Shown here: in pieces, positions 60,872 through 64,000 of the stretch
How positions within the stretch are numbered: the stretch's first letter is position 1
How the letters are laid out: every line of letters starts with the position of its first letter
Assembly (NCBI GenBank): GCA_024278175.1
Contig: JAJRTS010000020.1
Coordinates: 37,934 to 101,933, forward strand
From: Gemmatimonadales bacterium
GTDB taxonomy: Bacteria > Gemmatimonadota > Glassbacteria > GWA2-58-10
DNA: 64,000 nucleotides
Direction of reading: 5' to 3'
Translations under genes and position numbers: made by a program
Notes under the pieces: model-generated
What the model was told of the DNA's origin: nothing
Databases searched by the model: none
Seen by the model: only the letters and a program-made list of their open reading frames with translations

Positions 60872-61954
60872 TCAACCCACCTTGAGGAATATCCGCCGCT
60901 GGTACATCCAGTAAACCATGTACCAGAAAACCAGCAGGATCAGGTTGTAATGGATAATAGTGCCGGCATCGCCCATCCGCTCCAGCAGGGGGCCGAAAAA
61001 GGTCCACGTCCATTCCCTTACGGAGCCGCGTAACAGGCTGACCAGCATATAGATCGCTATTGAGTTCATCCCGACCACCATGAAAGCGAAACTCCAGGTG
61101 CGCCAGCCTTTAACCTCTATTAACCAGTAGAAAACTCCCAGTAGCAGCGCTGCCCAGCCCGCGCTGTAGATGGTCCACGATGGTGTCCAGATGCGCTTGA
61201 CCAGCGGGATCACCGGGCTCAGCAGCCAGCCGGCGGCTATCCCGGCCAGCCCGGCCAGCAGCAGGTACCGGGTTTTTCGGCCACCGGAAAGTCCGCTGCG
61301 CAGCAGGTCTCCGGCCATAATTCCGAAGATGACTGTCGCGATCGAGCCGAAAGCGTTAAAGCCAGTGTACCCGCCGGGAGTTACCCGTCCCCAGACCCAG
61401 AGTTCCACGGCGCTGTGGAAGTTGGCGTTTTTGGCGTAGGCCCCGGCCGCTCCCACTCCGGGCCAGAACTGGAACAGCGCCCAGTCAACAAGCAGGATCA
61501 GCAGCGCCGCCGCGATCTGGGTTCTGAACCTGCGTCCCAGCAGGAAAAAGGCGAAAAAGTAGGCGACCGCAATCTGCTGTAGCACCGTGGTCATGTCGAA
61601 AATGAACATATCCCTATCCAGAATATAGCGGCCTACGCCAAGCAGCAGCAGGATCAGCGAGCGTTTCCAGACGTGTTTGAACTGATCACTTCGGCTCTCG
61701 CCACGGGCATAGCGCGTGGCAAACGCGAACGGCATCGCCACGCCCACGATAAAAATAAACGAGGGTTGGATCAGGTCCCACAAAGTGCAGCCTGCCCACT
61801 GGGCATGGTACACCTGACGGGCCAGCCACTCCCAGCCGGGGTTGTCGGCCAGGGCGCTGAGCCCGAACCCGGCGCTGACCATCAGGAACATCGTGAAACC
61901 GCGATAGACATCCAGAGACAACAGCCGTTTGCTTTTTGCGGCTTCGGTTCCCAT
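60872..61954 (-). CDS. DUF5009/HGSNAT-like membrane acetyltransferase
   Basis: The 360-aa integral membrane protein begins RLLSLDVYRGFTMFLMV and continues LWDLIQPSFIFIVGVAMPFA, the signature of bacterial relatives of heparan-alpha-glucosaminide N-acetyltransferase; there are 10-11 hydrophobic segments. The human enzyme acetylates terminal glucosamine of heparan sulfate across the lysosomal membrane. In this setting, beside a heparinase-like lyase, acetylation of an amino sugar in the periplasm is plausible but not shown. Confidence 0.8.
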   Translation of the reverse strand: MGTEAAKSKRLLSLDVYRGFTMFLMVSAGFGLSALADNPGWEWLARQVYHAQWAGCTLWDLIQPSFIFIVGVAMPFAFATRYARGESRSDQFKHVWKRSLILLLLGVGRYILDRDMFIFDMTTVLQQIAVAYFFAFFLLGRRFRTQIAAALLILLVDWALFQFWPGVGAAGAYAKNANFHSAVELWVWGRVTPGGYTGFNAFGSIATVIFGIMAGDLLRSGLSGGRKTRYLLLAGLAGIAAGWLLSPVIPLVKRIWTPSWTIYSAGWAALLLGVFYWLIEVKGWRTWSFAFMVVGMNSIAIYMLVSLLRGSVREWTWTFFGPLLERMGDAGTIIHYNLILLVFWYMVYWMYQRRIFLKVG

Positions 61955-62038
61955 AGCGCTCTACTCCCGGAGAATAATCGGTTCCCGGCCATTTGCGAAT
62001 AATAACTTTTAGATATTAGGCTTGACGCCTCGGGAATG

Positions 62039-62959
62039 TCAAGCCTTGCGGTTGGAATCGCCGTTTGTTACTTGACAGGACTTGACTCTTACTTTCCCGA
62101 AGGTATTGAGCAAAGCTACTCCAAGCAGCGAGGAACACCCGCCCGCCGCCGCCAGGGCGCCCGGTGTCTCGTCGATAATCAGGTACGCCAGCAGCGTGGC
62201 GGCCACGGGGATCATGTAGAGGAAGGATACCGAGCGCGAAGCGCTCAGGCGCGAGAGCACGTAAGACCAGAAGAAGTAGGCCAGCGCGGCGGGGAATACG
62301 CCCAGATAGACGATAGTCAGCGTGGAGCTTATGCGGGCATGGGCGATCTCGCCGGCCAGCCCGCCGATAAACGGCAGCATGGTCAGCGTGCCGACCCAGA
62401 TCGAGTAGCTGGCCACCTCGAAACTGCTGTACCTGCTGAGCAGCGGCTTCTGGACAACAAAATAGACACTGGTGCTGACAGCGGCCACAAAGACGAACAG
62501 CGCCCCGGTCTCGAATTTCAGCGAACCACCCTGGCCGAAAGCGATCAGGCTCACTCCCAGAAAACTGATCAGCATCCCGGCCCAGCCCGGCGGGCTGATC
62601 CGCTCGCCCAGCAGCGCGAACGCAATCAGCGCGGTCATTATCGGCGCCGTGCTGATGATGAAGCTGGTGGAGCCGGCGCTGACCGTCATCGCCCCGTAGT
62701 TGAGCACCAGATTATACAGACCGATCCCACTGAAACCAGTGAGGAAGATCAGCGGCAAGTCGCCGGCGGCAGGCAGCCGTACGCGCCCCGCCACGGCGAA
62801 CACGGCCAGGAACGCCGATGCCACCAGAAACCGCAGCAGTGCCAGGTGGAACGGCGAGTAGTCCGCCAGACTGTAGCGGATTCCCACGAACGCCGAGCCC
62901 CAGAGGACCACGGTGCCGAAAATGGCCAGGCCGGTCAATAAGCTTATTTTTCGGGGCAA
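62039..62959 (-). CDS. EamA/DMT-family transporter
   Basis: The 306-aa protein has ten hydrophobic helices in two homologous EamA halves (first: LWGSAFVGIRYSLADYSPFHLALLR; second: VYFVVQKPLLSRYSSFEVASYSI). Typical members export amino acids or metabolites. The TTG start at 62959 has AGGAG 7 nt upstream. The gene is separated from the acetyltransferase by 84 bp and ends the conserved chromosomal part before the island junction. Confidence 0.88.
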   Translation of the reverse strand: MPRKISLLTGLAIFGTVVLWGSAFVGIRYSLADYSPFHLALLRFLVASAFLAVFAVAGRVRLPAAGDLPLIFLTGFSGIGLYNLVLNYGAMTVSAGSTSFIISTAPIMTALIAFALLGERISPPGWAGMLISFLGVSLIAFGQGGSLKFETGALFVFVAAVSTSVYFVVQKPLLSRYSSFEVASYSIWVGTLTMLPFIGGLAGEIAHARISSTLTIVYLGVFPAALAYFFWSYVLSRLSASRSVSFLYMIPVAATLLAYLIIDETPGALAAAGGCSSLLGVALLNTFGKVRVKSCQVTNGDSNRKA

Positions 62960-63025
62960 AAGCTGCTCCTGTCCGGGTTTTGAATTGACTCTGCCAGAGA
63001 ATCTAAGGCTTAAGGCGCGGGAGGG

Positions 63026-63043
63026 ATAGAAAAAGGCGCTACC
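63026..63043. repeat. Left copy of an 18-bp direct repeat
   Basis: ATAGAAAAAGGCGCTACC is identical to 63487-63504. It corresponds to half of the tRNA terminator and flanks an AT-rich ~443-bp segment, like an attachment-site duplication. Confidence 0.75.
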
Positions 63044-63080
63044 CTAAATGAATTGATACACTGGTTAAAGATTAAGAGAG

Positions 63081-63326
63081 GTGATGATGTTTCACATGAA
63101 GTGGTTGGTCCTGATTTTCGACCAAAATTGGCCATGTTTATGGCATGTATCTGGTAAACAAATGTCTAATGCTTCGCTCAGAAAACGTTTTGGTGTTAGT
63201 GACAAAAACTATCCCATTGCTTCAAGAGTAATTAGAGATACAATGGATTCAGAATTAATAAAGCCTTACTCACAAACAAGTAGTTCGAAGAAGAAGAATG
63301 CTAAGTATGTACCTTTTTGGGCCTAA
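63081..63326 (+). pseudogene. C-terminal remnant of an AlbA_2/RecG-like ATP-binding regulator
   Basis: The frame contains LRKRFGVSDKNYPIASRVIR, then DTMDSELIKPY and a Lys-rich end AKYVPFWA, which matches the C-terminal winged-helix tail of AlbA_2-domain (Schlafen-like, 'RecG-like') proteins as I remember them. The N-terminal domains are missing and the ~28 residues before this motif do not fit the family. The DNA is AT-rich and bounded by the direct repeats, so it is a fragment left by a mobile segment. Confidence 0.55.
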
Positions 63327-63486
63327 AACTGATGATATTTTCCTTATGTAACACGATGTAACTATGACTTTGATGGAACCAGAAAATGTCTTATAGTTAT
63401 TTACTGTACAGGATGTTGTATGTGTAGCATTGTGGTGTTTTGAAAGGCACTATTCTGAGTTTGAATGTTAGCACTCAAAATGTCGA

Positions 63487-63504
63487 ATAGAAAAAGGCGC
63501 TACC
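63487..63504. repeat. Right copy of the 18-bp direct repeat
   Basis: Identical to 63026-63043. It forms the distal arm and T-run of the tRNA terminator. Confidence 0.75.
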
Positions 63505-63525
63505 TGTATGCTTTCGGGTAGCGCC
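63496..63525 (-). terminator. Terminator downstream of the tRNA-Leu fragment
   Basis: Minus strand: GGCGCTACC pairs with GGTAGCGCC, followed by TTTTTCT, 10 bp after the encoded CCA. Confidence 0.85.
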
Positions 63526-63534
63526 TCTCTATTC

Positions 63535-63597
63535 TGGTGCCGGCGGACGGAGTCGAACCGTCACAGGGTTGCCCCCGCAGGATTTTGAGTCCTGTGG
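63535..63597 (-). pseudogene. 3' fragment of tRNA-Leu(CAA), probable attachment site
   Basis: On the minus strand the sequence contains the anticodon arm CAGGA-CTCAAAA-TCCTG (anticodon CAA), a long variable arm as in class II tRNAs, the T-arm GACGG-TTCGACT-CCGTC, the acceptor strand CGCCGGC, and ACCA with encoded CCA. Upstream of the anticodon stem no D-arm or matching 5' acceptor strand (GCCGGCG) is found; unrelated DNA begins at about 63598. This is what remains beside an element integrated in the 3' half of a tRNA gene, with the intact tRNA expected beyond the right edge of the window. Confidence 0.7.
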
Positions 63598-63707
63598 GTG
63601 GAGGTCGTAAAAGTATTATTTATCAATGGGTTATAACTACGCATTTTTGCTTTTCCGATATTTTAATGACTAACTATGAAGGTGGTACATGCCTCTTCTA
63701 TCCCTTA

Positions 63708-63983
63708 TTACTCCACAAGGCGTAGCCTGAAGAAATGATTTTGTAATCTGGGCCACGGGATGTTAAGGCGGGAGAGCACCCACGGTAGAGCGCAGAAGCT
63801 TATCGGTGCGGTCCCTCTGAGCACCCACCACGTCAAGGAGCCAAGCGTGGTAGAATCCCTGAATGGCAGCCACCTGCGACGCAGATTAACCAACTCCTCT
63901 GCAGTCACCAAATTGGTGTAACCGTAGTTCCGCCGCACTTCCACACAGAAGGAACCCGCGCCATCGAACAATTGACGGTACAT
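63708..63983 (-). CDS. Hypothetical protein within island DNA
   Basis: A 91-codon minus-strand frame (MYRQLFDGAGSFCVEVRRNY...) remains open past its ATG to the window edge, so the true start may lie outside. There is no clear ribosome site. Residues are rich in Arg, Trp and Leu with no recognised motif. It begins right after the tRNA fragment, where island genes such as integrases often lie, but no integrase signature is seen. It may be spurious. Confidence 0.25.
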   Translation of the reverse strand: MYRQLFDGAGSFCVEVRRNYGYTNLVTAEELVNLRRRWLPFRDSTTLGSLTWWVLRGTAPISFCALPWVLSRLNIPWPRLQNHFFRLRLVE

Positions 63984-64000
63984 GTTTACACTTCGGTAGA

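Noticed and set aside
63535..63660. Group I intron interrupting tRNA-Leu
   Set aside because: Known tRNA-Leu introns split the anticodon loop; here homology ends before the anticodon stem and no 5' half is visible within the window, so an attachment-site remnant is simpler.
1..64000. CRISPR arrays, rRNA genes, prophage or toxin-antitoxin modules
   Set aside because: No regularly spaced repeats, rRNA-like stretches, phage structural genes or recognisable toxin-antitoxin pairs were seen.

Overview
This 64 kb window comes from a GC-rich, Gram-negative, flagellated bacterium. TonB/ExbB/ExbD, an outer-membrane barrel and many lipoboxes show the outer membrane. Four flagellins, a FlaG, two YjfB-like small proteins and recurrent FliA (sigma-28)-type and sigma-54-type promoters show motility. 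A full-length pyruvate:ferredoxin oxidoreductase points to anaerobic or facultative metabolism. Many exported glycan-active proteins fit an uncultured FCB-group or 'Glassbacteria-like' polysaccharide degrader, but that placement is a guess from gene content only.

Layout. 1-3.1 kb: tail of an unidentified gene, a DUF4185-like/GDPD fusion and an exported nucleoside hydrolase. 3.6-9.9 kb: PFOR, DinB-like, ferritin-like and Tat-exported VOC proteins. 9.85-13 kb: ubiD-ubiA-ubiX (prenylated-FMN decarboxylation and quinone assembly). 13.0-13.7 kb: two convergent YjfB-like genes, each behind a sigma-28-like promoter. 13.8-16 kb: FolM-like SDR, folB, folK and rsfS, with a MITE-like element just before rsfS. 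16.3-19.6 kb: exbD-exbB-tonB and a metallophosphoesterase lipoprotein. 19.8-24.4 kb: polA-coaE, then an AT-rich DUF2652 gene. 24.7-29.2 kb (minus): argS-pfkB-purM-OMP. 29.4-32.2 kb: rpmH-rnpA-yidD-yidC.

32.2-43 kb is the most unusual part. FlaG and four large flagellins (536-552 aa) all lie on the minus strand. The flagellins are separated by 0.8-1.6 kb gaps, and each has its own upstream sigma-28-like promoter and a long leader. On the opposite strand two related intergenic units each consist of a near-consensus sigma-54 site followed about 100-130 nt later by a perfect intrinsic terminator. I infer two paralogous sigma-54-dependent small RNAs; one is antisense to the leader of flagellin 2.

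43-63 kb is a carbohydrate region: a cyclase-family hydrolase, two heparinase II/III-like lipoproteins, an alpha-oxoamine synthase, an RbsABC-type sugar ABC transporter, an L-fucose isomerase-like protein, a DUF1080 protein, a D-aminoacylase-like lipoprotein, an FG-GAP protein, CspA, a DUF5009/HGSNAT-like membrane acetyltransferase and an EamA transporter. The right end (63.0-64 kb) is an island junction with a truncated tRNA-Leu(CAA), its terminator, an 18-bp direct repeat and an AT-rich gene remnant. Palindromic intergenic repeats with ACACACCCC ends are scattered at 12.2, 16.0-16.2 and 46.5-46.7 kb.
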